From: Bacillota bacterium
GTDB lineage: Bacteria > Bacillota > Clostridia > Lachnospirales > Lachnospiraceae
NCBI GenBank assembly: GCA_023392535.1
Contig: JAEVYY010000024.1
Coordinates: 1-64,000, forward strand
Direction of reading: 5' to 3'
DNA: 64,000 nt
Under the pieces are notes generated by a model. It was given only the letters and a program-made list of their open reading frames with translations. It did no database searches and was not told the DNA's origin. This document shows, piece by piece, positions 56,095-64,000 of the stretch (positions within the stretch are counted from its first letter, which is position 1; every line of letters begins with the position of its first letter). The position numbers were made by a program, and so were the translations under genes.

Positions 56095-56118
56095 GCCTAG
56101 CAGATTTCTCCACTAGGC
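56095..56118 (-). terminator. Terminator of the endolysin gene
   Basis: GCCTAG (56095-56100) pairs with CTAGGC (56113-56118) and on the minus strand is followed by TTTTTTATTT. It ends the holin-endolysin transcript. Confidence 0.75.
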
Positions 56119-56124
56119 GCTCTC

Positions 56125-57111
56125 TCAATTTGCTCCATATAAAGTTTTCCAAGTAGCACCGGATGCCGTTAGTACTCCGTCTCTGTTCTTCTCTTTCGCT
56201 TTTACAATATACTCTTGGTAGAGCTTGATAGCTTTTTTCATTCCATTACCATACACCGGACCTTTTCCGCCATCTGCTTCAATTGTTCCATGATAATATC
56301 CAAGTGCTTTCATGTACCGTTCCAAAGGTGTTACAATCGCATGCTTCTTGTTTTGCGCTGTAGATACCGTAATTGTCTTACTTACAATCTCATTTGCATA
56401 TGCGGTAGCTGATACTCCCCAAATATTGCGGCTATCTAAGATGAAGTTTGACAGCTTGTATTCCGCTTTTTCTTCTGGTACCGCAACCCTTTCAGCTTCT
56501 AAATCAACGTACCACTCATTCATATCTACATTGCCACTTATTCCAGGTACTGAACCTTTTGATGAATACTGCCATCCATACATAGTACATGCAATGGCCG
56601 GCTTATATACGCCTGACGGATCCATTGCAACTGTCATAGATGCAGATAGCGGATAACGTGCGATCCAGAAAGGAACCTCCGATAATTTTCCTTCATATGG
56701 TAATATGTAAGACTTATAGAAAGATAAACCGGTATAAACACCGAATTGCAGTCCTGCTTCCATTATGATAGTTCCATATGCTTTGATAATCTCAATAAGT
56801 GCCTGCCCTAGTCCTTTCTGGCAATTATCTTCTACATCCATCCATACCATAGGCTTTCTATCACCGAGTACTTTTAATACTGCCTGTGCATCTGTCCTTG
56901 CTTTCTCAACAGTTTTCGCATAGGAATAATTGTAAACACCCTGTACCACTACTCCTGATTCTTCACAACCGTTCCAGTTATTTTCAAATTGCTTGTCTGC
57001 AGATAAGTCTTTTCTGATTACTTTCATAATTGTAAATTCAACACCTGCAGCTTTTACTTTGCTCCAATCAATTTCCCCTTGATAACTCGAAACATCAATT
57101 CCTCTGCTCAT
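56125..57111 (-). CDS. Phage endolysin, GH25 muramidase with peptidoglycan-binding domain
   Basis: The 328-residue protein starts MSRGIDVSSYQGEIDWSKVK (GH25 lysozyme domain, about 1-200, VWMDVEDNCQ) and ends with a peptidoglycan-binding helical domain (about 270-325: YMKALGYYHG, GMKKAIKLYQEY). It has no signal peptide, as expected for a holin-dependent endolysin. The ATG at 57111 lies two bases after the holin stop and has GAGG upstream. A terminator follows. Confidence 0.9.
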   Translation of the reverse strand: MSRGIDVSSYQGEIDWSKVKAAGVEFTIMKVIRKDLSADKQFENNWNGCEESGVVVQGVYNYSYAKTVEKARTDAQAVLKVLGDRKPMVWMDVEDNCQKGLGQALIEIIKAYGTIIMEAGLQFGVYTGLSFYKSYILPYEGKLSEVPFWIARYPLSASMTVAMDPSGVYKPAIACTMYGWQYSSKGSVPGISGNVDMNEWYVDLEAERVAVPEEKAEYKLSNFILDSRNIWGVSATAYANEIVSKTITVSTAQNKKHAIVTPLERYMKALGYYHGTIEADGGKGPVYGNGMKKAIKLYQEYIVKAKEKNRDGVLTASGATWKTLYGAN

Positions 57112-57112
57112 A

Positions 57113-57565
57113 TTATGATTCCTCACTTTCAATATTAGCTTTATCCTCTACCTGCTTCTTAATGTTCTTTACGATAGGTAACAGGAAAGGTGGCATCTCC
57201 ACACCGATATCAAGCATGTTTTCTAATATTGAGATAATCTCATTGCATATAAGCCATACCGCCACTATGGTAGCAACAATAAAAGGTAACTTAATTTCTA
57301 GACCTATATACTCTACTCCGTAATTTATCAGAACATCAATTATTGCTCCAACTGCTATTAATAGCCACATACATACCTTTTTTGCAATTCCTTTTATTCC
57401 CTTATAACTATTTACCAATTCGTTTCTGAATTTTGCTGCTGCCAGTCCAGTAAAATAGTCAATCAAATTACAACCTACTAATAAAAACACTGGTATTGCA
57501 AGAATACCTAACCAACTCATTACTGCACTTAATGCAGCTGTAAATAATACTTTCACTTTTTCCAT
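57113..57565 (-). CDS. Phage holin (TcdE-like, phage_holin_4 type)
   Basis: The 150-residue protein has three to four hydrophobic segments (about 5-30, 33-50, 70-90 and 95-115) with the family motif VGCNLIDYFTGLAAAKFRNE and a charged C-terminal tail. It should form membrane holes releasing the endolysin or other cargo. An ATG at 57565 with AGAGGA ahead is preferred over a GTG at 57589. Holins of this family also export clostridial toxins in some bacteria. Confidence 0.85.
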   Translation of the reverse strand: MEKVKVLFTAALSAVMSWLGILAIPVFLLVGCNLIDYFTGLAAAKFRNELVNSYKGIKGIAKKVCMWLLIAVGAIIDVLINYGVEYIGLEIKLPFIVATIVAVWLICNEIISILENMLDIGVEMPPFLLPIVKNIKKQVEDKANIESEES

Positions 57566-57599
57566 TTTCTTCTTTTCCTCTCTTTTCACTCTTATATTT

Positions 57600-57698
57600 T
57601 TATTTCATTGCTTCTGCCACTTTGTCATGCCACAGAGCAGGTACTTCTTCTAAAGTCATTTTTTCTTTTTTAATCCTATTTACATAAAAATCAATCAT
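57600..57698 (-). CDS. Small phage protein, XkdX/CD1375-like
   Basis: A 32-residue open frame, MIDFYVNRIKKEKMTLEEVP then ALWHDKVAEAMK, lies between the gene at 57700 and the holin. Its pattern (residues YxxxI..GKMT-like, EEVP, W) matches small proteins found before holins in Clostridia phages. AGGTG precedes the ATG. Function unknown. Confidence 0.65.
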   Translation of the reverse strand: MIDFYVNRIKKEKMTLEEVPALWHDKVAEAMK

Positions 57699-57699
57699 T

Positions 57700-58110
57700 T
57701 TACGCACCTGCACTTTCTGCCACTACTGCTGCCAAATCTGCTATTGCTCCATCTTGCACTTCCTGATCTGATTGAATAGTAGCTATTTTTTCTACCTGGC
57801 TTGATACCGTAGTCTGAATATCACTTAGTACCGCTGCCACATCAACACTTGCTTCTACCTTCTTTACAGTGGTTCTTACTATCACTGCTCCATCTGCTTT
57901 TACAATAGATACCAGTGATTGATTGTAATACTTTCCAAATACACTTCCACTATCATCAGCACATAAGATAGTATCCATGTTATCTGAATCACCCAGCTTA
58001 CTTTCTACTTCATCTACTGATGTGGATTCTGCAATGATTTTCAAACCACTTCCGTCTGGTTCTATCTTTGTGGCCGGAATCTCATTTTTGTTAACTAATA
58101 TAATTTTCAT
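57700..58110 (-). CDS. Unknown protein of the lysis cassette
   Basis: The 136-residue protein has a beta-rich first part (MKIILVNKNEIPATKIEPDG) and a coiled-coil-like C-terminus (TVSSQVEKIATIQSDQEVQD), which may trimerise. It lies between the collagen-like fibre gene and the small phage protein, so it is probably a fibre accessory or chaperone. AAGGAGA precedes the ATG. Two terminator-like hairpins lie upstream. Assignment by position only. Confidence 0.5.
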   Translation of the reverse strand: MKIILVNKNEIPATKIEPDGSGLKIIAESTSVDEVESKLGDSDNMDTILCADDSGSVFGKYYNQSLVSIVKADGAVIVRTTVKKVEASVDVAAVLSDIQTTVSSQVEKIATIQSDQEVQDGAIADLAAVVAESAGA

Positions 58111-58127
58111 GCTTAGTTCTCCTTGTA

Positions 58128-58152
58128 ATAAAAAAGGAAGCTATTTGCTCCC
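58128..58152 (-). terminator. Terminator-like hairpin in the cassette leader
   Basis: GGAAGC (58136-58141) pairs with GCTCCC (58147-58152, one G-T pair) and on the minus strand is followed by TTTTTT. It lies just before the gene at 57700-58110. Confidence 0.45.
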
Positions 58153-58210
58153 GGTTAATGAGTTTCTTATTTATGTTTTTTTTGTTAATACTCGCTCCCT
58201 CCTTTTTAAT

Positions 58211-58236
58211 AAAAGAGAGTCTTTCGACTCTCTTTT
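58211..58236 (-). terminator. Terminator after the collagen-like fibre gene
   Basis: AAAGAGAGTC (58212-58221) pairs with GACTCTCTTT (58226-58235) around TTTC; T-rich flanks on both strands. It lies 70 bases after the fibre gene stop. Confidence 0.65.
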
Positions 58237-58306
58237 TTGTAGATAATTTAGTTTCATATATTAAATACTATGTAAGCTCTGAGTCTATTCTGCTTATCCT
58301 AAGTCA

Positions 58307-59119
58307 TTAGTTTATTCCAAAGGCTGCAAAACCCAGGTATTGTTGTCCGGAACCAGCTTTTGTAAAAACTGTTCCCGATTTAACATTTGAGCAATAATAG
58401 AAGTAAACATGCGCTGTAGACGCTGTTCCCCCAATCATTCTACTATAAGAACCAATAGTACTAATAGGTCCACTATCATTCCTGCTAATAATTGGTATTC
58501 CATCATGCCCTATCGCATAGATAATAACTATTTTATAATCACTATCTACTGTAAAAGAATAACTATCACTTTTACATATAATATTTTTAATATTAGTAAC
58601 TTCTTTTCCTACCGTCACGCCACTATTGTATTGATTCGTAGCCATTGTGGAAATGTTGGTAGCCATTACCTGAAAAGTTGCATCAGCTGCTGTTGTCACG
58701 CCCTTGTTTGTGATCGCTGATGCTATAAGGGCTTTACCATCAGCGACAGATTTTTTTGTTTCAGCAGCCTCTACTTTAACCGCATCAATCTCATCGCTTA
58801 ATCTTTCTAATTCTGCTGGGTCTGCATCGGTTCCTTTTTCACCTTGGTCACCTTTCTCGCCCTGGATACCTTGGATACCCTGTTCGCCTTTTTCACCCTT
58901 TTCTCCTTGGATGCCTTGGATTCCCTGCGGTCCTGCCGGTCCGATTTCGCCTTGAACTCCTTTTTCGCCCTGCGGGCCCTGTTCCCCTGTTTCTCCTTTG
59001 GCTAATACTCCTGTATCCTTATTTCCAATATACCAATTTCCATTTTTTCCAATGGTAGCAGTTGGAATTACTCCACTTGCACAACCATGTAAATTTACTA
59101 CTTCAAATCCTTCTTCCAT
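58307..59119 (-). CDS. Collagen-like phage fibre protein
   Basis: The 270-residue protein has a short N-terminal domain (about 1-40), a collagen-like Gly-X-Y section (about 40-100: GPQGEKGVQG, GPAGPQGIQG, GEKGDQGEKG), a helical coiled section (about 105-150) and a beta-rich C-terminal domain (about 160-270) that would bind a receptor. The ATG at 59119 has AAAGGAAG nine bases ahead; an in-frame start at 59200 is less likely. It is first behind the consensus promoter at 59279. Confidence 0.78.
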   Translation of the reverse strand: MEEGFEVVNLHGCASGVIPTATIGKNGNWYIGNKDTGVLAKGETGEQGPQGEKGVQGEIGPAGPQGIQGIQGEKGEKGEQGIQGIQGEKGDQGEKGTDADPAELERLSDEIDAVKVEAAETKKSVADGKALIASAITNKGVTTAADATFQVMATNISTMATNQYNSGVTVGKEVTNIKNIICKSDSYSFTVDSDYKIVIIYAIGHDGIPIISRNDSGPISTIGSYSRMIGGTASTAHVYFYYCSNVKSGTVFTKAGSGQQYLGFAAFGIN

Positions 59120-59278
59120 AAATTTTACTTCCTTTCGATTTTTTAATAGCACAGAAAATATTCGTAATATTTTTGATTGGGCTGATAGTAATCCATTCAT
59201 ATATATTTCACTTGGCCAAAAACGGATATCTCTTATCAGATATTTGTTTTACTGAAATATTTCTGTGCTATATATGTT

Positions 59279-59306
59279 ATTATACTGATATAATTCAGTT
59301 TGTCAA
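59279..59306 (-). promoter_or_regulatory. Consensus promoter of the fibre-lysis cassette
   Basis: On the minus strand TTGACA (59306-59301) and TATAAT (59284-59279) are exact consensus hexamers, 16 bases apart. An imperfect palindrome CTGATATAATTCAG (59285-59298) fills the spacer and could be an operator. The gap 59120-59442 holds this promoter and no gene. Imperfect inverted copies of AGCACAGAAA lie near 59150 and 59270. Confidence 0.75.
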
Positions 59307-59442
59307 TACTTTTGCTGAATTATTTCTGCTCATTCTGTTAATACTATAGAAAATGATTTTATAAAAATGAGGTGAAATTAAAAGATAAGCATCATGGCAT
59401 TATTTGGTGGTGTTGCGTTGGCTGGTGGTGGGTACCTATAAA

Positions 59443-60167
59443 ATGGAAACCGCAATTGATGATGGACTTCTTTATAAGAATGTAGCGCGCAAGATAGAGC
59501 TCCCTGCTAATAATCGTAAAGAGAAAGAAGCTCTTAGTGAATTTGAATTAAATGCTATCAAAAATTCTGATTTTTCTGATAAGCAGCGTATGTTTGTTTT
59601 GCTATTACAATATACCGGAATGCGCCGCGGTGAAGTGTTGGCTCTAACCAAAAAGGAAATTATATAAAGAATGACAAAATCGATGTAAGTAAATCTTTAG
59701 CTTTTCACAAAAATACTTCTTTGATAAAAGCTCCAAAGTCTGCATCTGGTAATCGTTTCATTGACATTCTTGCTCCGTTAAAGCCTTATTTAGAGTCTTT
59801 TTTGAAATCACTCGACACTTTATACCTATTTTGTCAAACAGACGGCAAATTACACACTCAGACATCCTATAAAAGATTCTGGAATGGCATCTATTTAAAA
59901 ATAAATACTGCTGCCGGTGGAAAGTATCACTATGAAGGTAAAAGCAACTCTAAGATTGTTATTGACATTGATGCTATCAAAGGATTGACCCCACATCGTT
60001 TCCGTCACAATTTTGCAACGATATTATATTATGCAGGTGTCGATCTAAAAGAAGCACAACGAATTATGGGACATGCTGACATTAAGATTCTCCTAGATGT
60101 CTATACCCATCTGGATAAGCAAAAATCATCATCAAAAGACAAGATGAATAGCTATTTTGCAGTCTGA
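59443..60167 (+). pseudogene. Tyrosine integrase, truncated and frame-broken
   Basis: The first part (59443-59667) contains LLLQYTGMRRGEVLAL with the first catalytic Arg. After one base shift near 59660-59670 the second part (59721-60167) has GLTPHRFRHNFATIL (His-x-x-Arg), MGHADIKILLDVYTHL (His and Tyr nucleophile). All catalytic residues exist but in two frames, and the N-terminal arm-binding and SAM-like domains are missing. It lies next to the intact tRNA-Thr, the normal place for an integrase of a tRNA-targeting element. Confidence 0.8.
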
Positions 60168-60336
60168 CTAAATATTTTTTTCAACATTCTCCGCTAAGCC
60201 CTATTTTACTGGGTTTGGCGGAGATTTTTTTGACTAAATTTTGACTAACTCCAGCTCTAAAAAGTGCCTTTTTTAGTCATTTGACTAACTCTATTTTCGA
60301 CTATTAGCTACTATTATCCACTATTTTTCGGTAATA

Positions 60337-60432
60337 AAAAACAGCCACAAACCCGCTTATTTACTAGGTTTTTGGCTGTTTTACTGTGTAAGCTGAAAAT
60401 CGGACTTGAACCGACGACCCCTTCATTACGAG
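60337..60432. repeat. attR-like copy of the 96-bp direct repeat
   Basis: This copy matches 50653-50748 at 93 of 96 positions. It ends at the anticodon of the intact tRNA-Thr, so the element inserted at the tRNA 3' half. The hairpin AACAGCC...GGCTGTT beside the tRNA is part of the repeat. Confidence 0.85.
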
Positions 60433-60463
60433 TGAAGTGCTCTACCATCTGAGCTATTTCAGC
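60391..60463 (-). tRNA. tRNA-Thr (anticodon CGU)
   Basis: On the minus strand the 73-base sequence folds as a full cloverleaf: acceptor GCTGAAA/TTTCAGC, D stem GCTC/GAGC, anticodon stem CTTCA/TGAAG with loop CTCGTAA (anticodon CGT), T stem GTCGG/CCGAT with TTCAAGT. CCA is not encoded. It is the intact gene; its 3' half recurs at 50711-50748 as the left junction. Confidence 0.95.
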
Positions 60464-60519
60464 ATTTCTACAACAATAGCTATTATATCTGTATTACAAA
60501 AATTTTTCAAGTATAAATT

Positions 60520-61419
60520 TTAGTTTTCTATATGTATATCGATTTGTTGATAAGGTATGCCTATTTGATTGTCGTCAAACTTTAGTTTTATCTGTTCTGT
60601 CAATCTCCATTTTGCATTCATATACTCTTCATTTCTTACATAAAAACGTGCACACAGAATAACAGCGTTCATTGCAAGCTCATCAACTGCTACAATTATA
60701 TCATGATCTTTTAAAGTTGCTTTATCCTGCATGATCAATTTATAAAGTATCTCCTTTGCTAGCTGCAAATCTGCTTGATAGGAAATACCTATTTTAATAT
60801 CCAGCCTTCTTTTATAAGTTTCTGTAACATTCGTGATACTTGTATTTGCCAATGTTCCATTGGGAATCACAATTATTTTTTCATCAGATGTCGTGAGTTT
60901 TGTATAAAATATCTGTATCTCTGATACCGTTCCTTCATTTTTATGATTATCCTCAATAATATAATCGCCTACACGAAAGGGTTTAACCAGCAAGATAATA
61001 ACGCCTCCGGCTAAATTGGACAAACTCCCCTGTATCGCAAGACCAATCGCGACACCTGCCGAACCAAGTACAGCTGCTGCACTTGCAGCATCCAGACCAA
61101 AACTATTTGCTATTATAAATACAAGAATAATATATAAGGACGCACGTATAAAAGAATCCAGAAACTGCGTCACACCTTTATCTGCATTTGCATGACGCAG
61201 GGACCGCTTTAGAATATTTCTTAAGATTTTAATGACCTGCATTCCAATTAGAAAAAAAAGTACTGCAAATAAAATTCTAACACCCATATGCAATGCCTTT
61301 TCCGGTAAATCTTCCATAAATTTTTGTATCACACCAACATCTATATTTTTATTCACTTCTTCCGTAATATTTTCTGTTATATTGTCGCCTAAAAGAATTG
61401 GTATAAATAATTGATTCAT
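60520..61419 (-). CDS. MscS-type mechanosensitive channel
   Basis: The 299-residue protein has three membrane segments (about 40-65, 85-105 and 110-135), the pore helix AAAVLGSAGVAIGLAIQGSLSNLAGG and the soluble domain starting FRVGDYIIEDNHKNEGTV. It should open under membrane tension to release solutes. The ATG overlaps the glgB stop by four bases (ATGA), so the two are co-translated. Confidence 0.92.
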   Translation of the reverse strand: MNQLFIPILLGDNITENITEEVNKNIDVGVIQKFMEDLPEKALHMGVRILFAVLFFLIGMQVIKILRNILKRSLRHANADKGVTQFLDSFIRASLYIILVFIIANSFGLDAASAAAVLGSAGVAIGLAIQGSLSNLAGGVIILLVKPFRVGDYIIEDNHKNEGTVSEIQIFYTKLTTSDEKIIVIPNGTLANTSITNVTETYKRRLDIKIGISYQADLQLAKEILYKLIMQDKATLKDHDIIVAVDELAMNAVILCARFYVRNEEYMNAKWRLTEQIKLKFDDNQIGIPYQQIDIHIEN

Positions 61420-63494
61420 TTTTCCTTCACCTTTTTATTTGATTTTGTTGTTCTAATAGCATCCTTTGAAATTTCTGTTGGCCGATAAGAAAAAACACTT
61501 ACTGACAAAGGTGCAATTGTAATTTTAATAGAATTTGGTCTGGCGTCACACTCATCTTCATTGCTTCTCTTTACCCTTGGATTTCTATTTCCTTCCCCCC
61601 CATACAAGATGGAGTCACTGTTTAATATCTCTTTATATTTTCCCGAAAACGGAACCCCAATCTTGTGATCCTTATAAAATATATTTGAAAAATTACATAT
61701 AATCAACAAGGTATCTTCCATATTTTTTGTTTTTCTTAAAAATACGAGAATACATTCCTTGGAAGAAATACTGTTAATCCACTCGAATCCATCATTCACT
61801 GCATCCAATTCGAATAGAGCCGGATATTTTTTGTAAAAGGTATTGCTATCTTTGACAAATTGATTCCATTTTTTATGGGATTCATGATCTAACAGGTTCC
61901 ACTGGATGCTCCGCTGTTCATTCCATTCCTCAAATTCACCAATATCTTGACCCATAAACAGCAATTTTTTGCCAGGATGCATTATCATATAAGCATAGGT
62001 CAAACGCATATTGCTAAATTTCTCTTTTATGGTTCCCGGCATCTTTCCCATCAATGATGCCTTCCCATGCACGACTTCATCATGTGAAAGTGCCAGAAAA
62101 AAGTTCTCACAGTAAGCATAAATCATACTAAATGTCAAATCACTATGATGATAGCTTCTAAAATAGGGATCAAACTTAATATAACTTAAGTAATCATTCT
62201 TCCACCCCATATTCCACTTATAATCAAATCCAAGCCCATCTTTTTGAAGTGCTTCTGTCATTTTGGGCCATGCAGTAGCTCCTTCCGCAATTGATAATGC
62301 ACCTTTACCTCTTTTTCTTATCATGGAATTCAAATGCTTGATAAACTCGATTGCTTCTAAATTCTCATTTCCTCCGTATATGTTTGCAGCCCATTTTCCG
62401 TCTTGCCTTCCATAGTCCAAATATAGCATGGATGCCACTGCACTCATGCGGATTCCATCTGCGTGATAGCGTTCTATCCAAAACATTGCATTTGCAATCA
62501 AATAATTACTTACTTCCGGACGTCCATAATTATAAATCAAAGTTCCACAATGGGGATGTTCTCCTTTTTTAGGATCCAGCTGCTCATAGAGAAAGGTACC
62601 GTCAAAAGCAGATAGCCCATGGATATCGCGTGGAAAATATGCCGGAACCCAATCAAGAATTACGCCAATCTGAGCTTTATGCATTTCATCCATAAAATAC
62701 ATAAAGTCATCAGGTGTGCCGTATCTTGCTGTCGGGGCATAATAGCCAATAGTCTGATATCCCCATGAGGCATCCAGCGGGTGTTCCATGATTGGCAGCA
62801 ATTCTATATGCGTATATCCCATTTCAGTTACATATTGTATGATCTTTTGTGCAAGTTCTCTATAATTATAAAAATCCCTTCCATCCTTGGGTTTTGCAAA
62901 AGATCCAAGATGAATTTCATAAACATTGAGAGGCTGCTTTGAGGAATTAACATGTTCTCTCTTTAATAGCCATTCTTGGTCATTCCATTGATAGTTCTCA
63001 ATAGAATGAATGACAGAAGCATTACCAGGACGTAATTGAGCTGAAAATCCATATGGATCCGATTTTAAGTACGTATGGCCTCCTTTTACCTTTAACTCAA
63101 ATTTATATCGATCTCCAATTTTTGCACCTGGAACAAATAATTCAAAGATTCCAGAATCCCATAAACGCTGCATTTGATGAACTCTTCCATCCCATTCATT
63201 AAAATCTCCTACCACACTGACTCGCATTGCATTCGGCGCCCACACTGCAAAACTGACCCCTTTCACACCTTTTAACGTACGCGGATGCGCACCTAAGCAA
63301 TCATAAATAGTGTAATGTATACCAGAATTAAATTTATCCGTATCTTTCTTTGTAATCTGTGGGGGAAAGCTATGAGCATCCACTACTTTTTTCGTAACTT
63401 GCGCACCTAATAAATCTTGCGGTTTATCTTCTTCCGAGTAAATGATACTTTCCATTTTAGGCCAGTCCAATAACTGATACAGCTTATTATCCAT
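61416..63494 (-). CDS. GlgB-like protein lacking the catalytic nucleophile
   Basis: The 692-residue protein has the glycogen branching enzyme layout: N-terminal CBM48 (about 75-165), an alpha-amylase barrel (about 205-560) and a C-terminal beta domain. Region I reads LDWVPAYF (Tyr286 where His is conserved), region II reads GIRMSAVASM (Ser351 where the nucleophile Asp belongs), region III keeps AEG and region IV keeps SHDEVVHG. AAGAGG precedes the ATG. Without the Asp, branching is not expected; binding of glycogen or regulation is possible. Overlaps the MscS gene by four bases. Confidence 0.85.
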   Translation of the reverse strand: MDNKLYQLLDWPKMESIIYSEEDKPQDLLGAQVTKKVVDAHSFPPQITKKDTDKFNSGIHYTIYDCLGAHPRTLKGVKGVSFAVWAPNAMRVSVVGDFNEWDGRVHQMQRLWDSGIFELFVPGAKIGDRYKFELKVKGGHTYLKSDPYGFSAQLRPGNASVIHSIENYQWNDQEWLLKREHVNSSKQPLNVYEIHLGSFAKPKDGRDFYNYRELAQKIIQYVTEMGYTHIELLPIMEHPLDASWGYQTIGYYAPTARYGTPDDFMYFMDEMHKAQIGVILDWVPAYFPRDIHGLSAFDGTFLYEQLDPKKGEHPHCGTLIYNYGRPEVSNYLIANAMFWIERYHADGIRMSAVASMLYLDYGRQDGKWAANIYGGNENLEAIEFIKHLNSMIRKRGKGALSIAEGATAWPKMTEALQKDGLGFDYKWNMGWKNDYLSYIKFDPYFRSYHHSDLTFSMIYAYCENFFLALSHDEVVHGKASLMGKMPGTIKEKFSNMRLTYAYMIMHPGKKLLFMGQDIGEFEEWNEQRSIQWNLLDHESHKKWNQFVKDSNTFYKKYPALFELDAVNDGFEWINSISSKECILVFLRKTKNMEDTLLIICNFSNIFYKDHKIGVPFSGKYKEILNSDSILYGGEGNRNPRVKRSNEDECDARPNSIKITIAPLSVSVFSYRPTEISKDAIRTTKSNKKVKEK

Positions 63495-63557
63495 ATGATA
63501 CCTCTTAACCCATTTGTGCTAAATTATGTATCGATATTCATCTATCATTTTCCTATT

Positions 63558-64000
63558 TTATCCAATATTATGAATAAATAAACCACTTCTGAGTTTGGGT
63601 TCGAACCAAGTGGATTTTGGAGGCATTAATCTGTGTTCATCTGCTACCGCAAATAACTCTTGTATGGAAGTTGGATACATTGTAAATGCCACTTCACAAT
63701 CCGTTCGTACCCTCCTTTCTAATTCTTCTAACCCACGTATTCCTCCTACAAAATCTATATTTTTATCTGTTTTGGGATCCTCAATTCCAAATATTGGATT
63801 TAGTACCAGTTCCTGTAATATAGACACATCCAGTCCTTCGACTACATCTTTCTTCAAATATTCTTCTCGAATTTTCAGTCGGTACCAATGCTCCGCTAGG
63901 AACATCCCTATTTCACCTTTACCTTGCGGCCTAAACGGGTGGTTTTTTAGTTCTACTGTAAAATAGTCTTTTAATTTAGAAATTAAAGTCTCCTCTGTGT
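63558..64000 (-). CDS. DUF1015 family protein, C-terminal part
   Basis: The gene runs past the window end; 147 residues are visible. The segment FRPQGKGEIGMFLAEHWYRL and the C-terminus FAVADEHRLMPPKSTWFEPK and RSGLFIHNI match the DUF1015 pattern common in Clostridia. The N-terminus is outside the window. The function of DUF1015 is not established. It lies 60 bases before glgB on the same strand. Confidence 0.8.
   Translation of the reverse strand, partial: TEETLISKLKDYFTVELKNHPFRPQGKGEIGMFLAEHWYRLKIREEYLKKDVVEGLDVSILQELVLNPIFGIEDPKTDKNIDFVGGIRGLEELERRVRTDCEVAFTMYPTSIQELFAVADEHRLMPPKSTWFEPKLRSGLFIHNIG

Larger units (their letters stand above)
50749..60432. mobile_element. Integrated element in tRNA-Thr, phage-derived remnant
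   Basis: The element is bounded by the 96-base repeats, has a tyrosine integrase next to the intact tRNA-Thr and carries a fibre-holin-endolysin cassette, a ParA operon and several unknown genes. No capsid, terminase, sheath, baseplate, replication or repressor gene is visible. It is therefore a reduced prophage, a satellite or a domesticated cassette. With the integrase frame-broken it is probably fixed in place. Confidence 0.8.

Noticed and set aside
58704..58955. A Pro/Ser-rich open frame on the plus strand over the fibre gene.
   Set aside because: It is the reverse reading of the Gly-X-Y repeats (GG-rich codons read as CC), not a gene.
62283..62300. Loss of the acid/base glutamate in the GlgB-like protein (AEGAT instead of AEEST).
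   Set aside because: By comparison with AEDVS in eukaryotic branching enzymes the first Glu is the catalytic one and it is retained; only the second changed.

Overview
The window is AT-rich (roughly one third G+C) Gram-positive DNA. Its gene order fits an anaerobic Clostridia genome, most likely Lachnospiraceae: radC-mreBCD-PBP2-minCDE-rodA-mgsA, sepF-yggS-HlyD-like, mutS-mutL-miaA-methionine gamma-lyase-like, and sdaAB-sdaAA. Genus and species are not claimed. From about 5.4 to 45 kb almost every gene lies on the minus strand.

Region 1 (1-5134) is a decayed Tn7-like transposon with tnsA, tnsB, tnsC and tniQ in order on the plus strand. The end of an IS21-family element (1-121) sits in tnsA and replaces its 5' part. 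tnsB carries a +1 frame break near 930-952. tnsC and tniQ look intact. Five short repeats spaced about 30 bp follow the tniQ terminator and look like transposase-binding sites of one transposon end.

Region 2 (5.4-50.6 kb) is chromosomal core. It holds two small C39-like cysteine peptidases around a yhaO-yhaN (SbcD/SbcC-like) pair, a cupin/ferritin-like fusion protein, L-serine dehydratase, and lspA/rluD/aroB. It continues with the division and elongation cluster (sepF, minCDE, mreBCD, PBP2, rodA, a D-Ala-D-Ala carboxypeptidase). Then come mismatch repair and tRNA modification, a polar amino-acid ABC importer behind a consensus promoter and leader hairpin, and an EAL-domain protein with a degenerate GGDEF. 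asd, argH, a two-gene ABC importer without a binding protein, two secreted wall hydrolases and a secreted protein with a phage-tail-like domain complete the region.

Region 3 (50,749-60,432) is a 9.7 kb integrated element in the 3' half of a tRNA-Thr(CGU) gene, bounded by 96-bp direct repeats with 3 mismatches. At the tRNA end is a broken tyrosine integrase. On the minus strand a consensus promoter faces a collagen-like fibre gene, two small genes, a holin and a GH25 endolysin. The distal half holds a VOC protein, unknown proteins, a frameshifted secreted nuclease, and a coupled ParA-like ATPase operon with two unknown partners. No capsid, terminase, sheath or baseplate genes are present, so this is a phage remnant, a satellite or a domesticated lysis cassette.

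Region 4 (60.4-64 kb) has the intact tRNA-Thr, an MscS channel overlapping a GlgB-family gene, and the end of a DUF1015 gene. The GlgB-like protein lacks the catalytic nucleophile aspartate (Ser at residue 351) and has Tyr for the conserved region I histidine, so it is probably a pseudoenzyme. This is among the most unusual signals in the window, with the ParA operon, the isolated fibre/holin/lysin cassette and the secreted phage-tail-like protein. No CRISPR array was seen.
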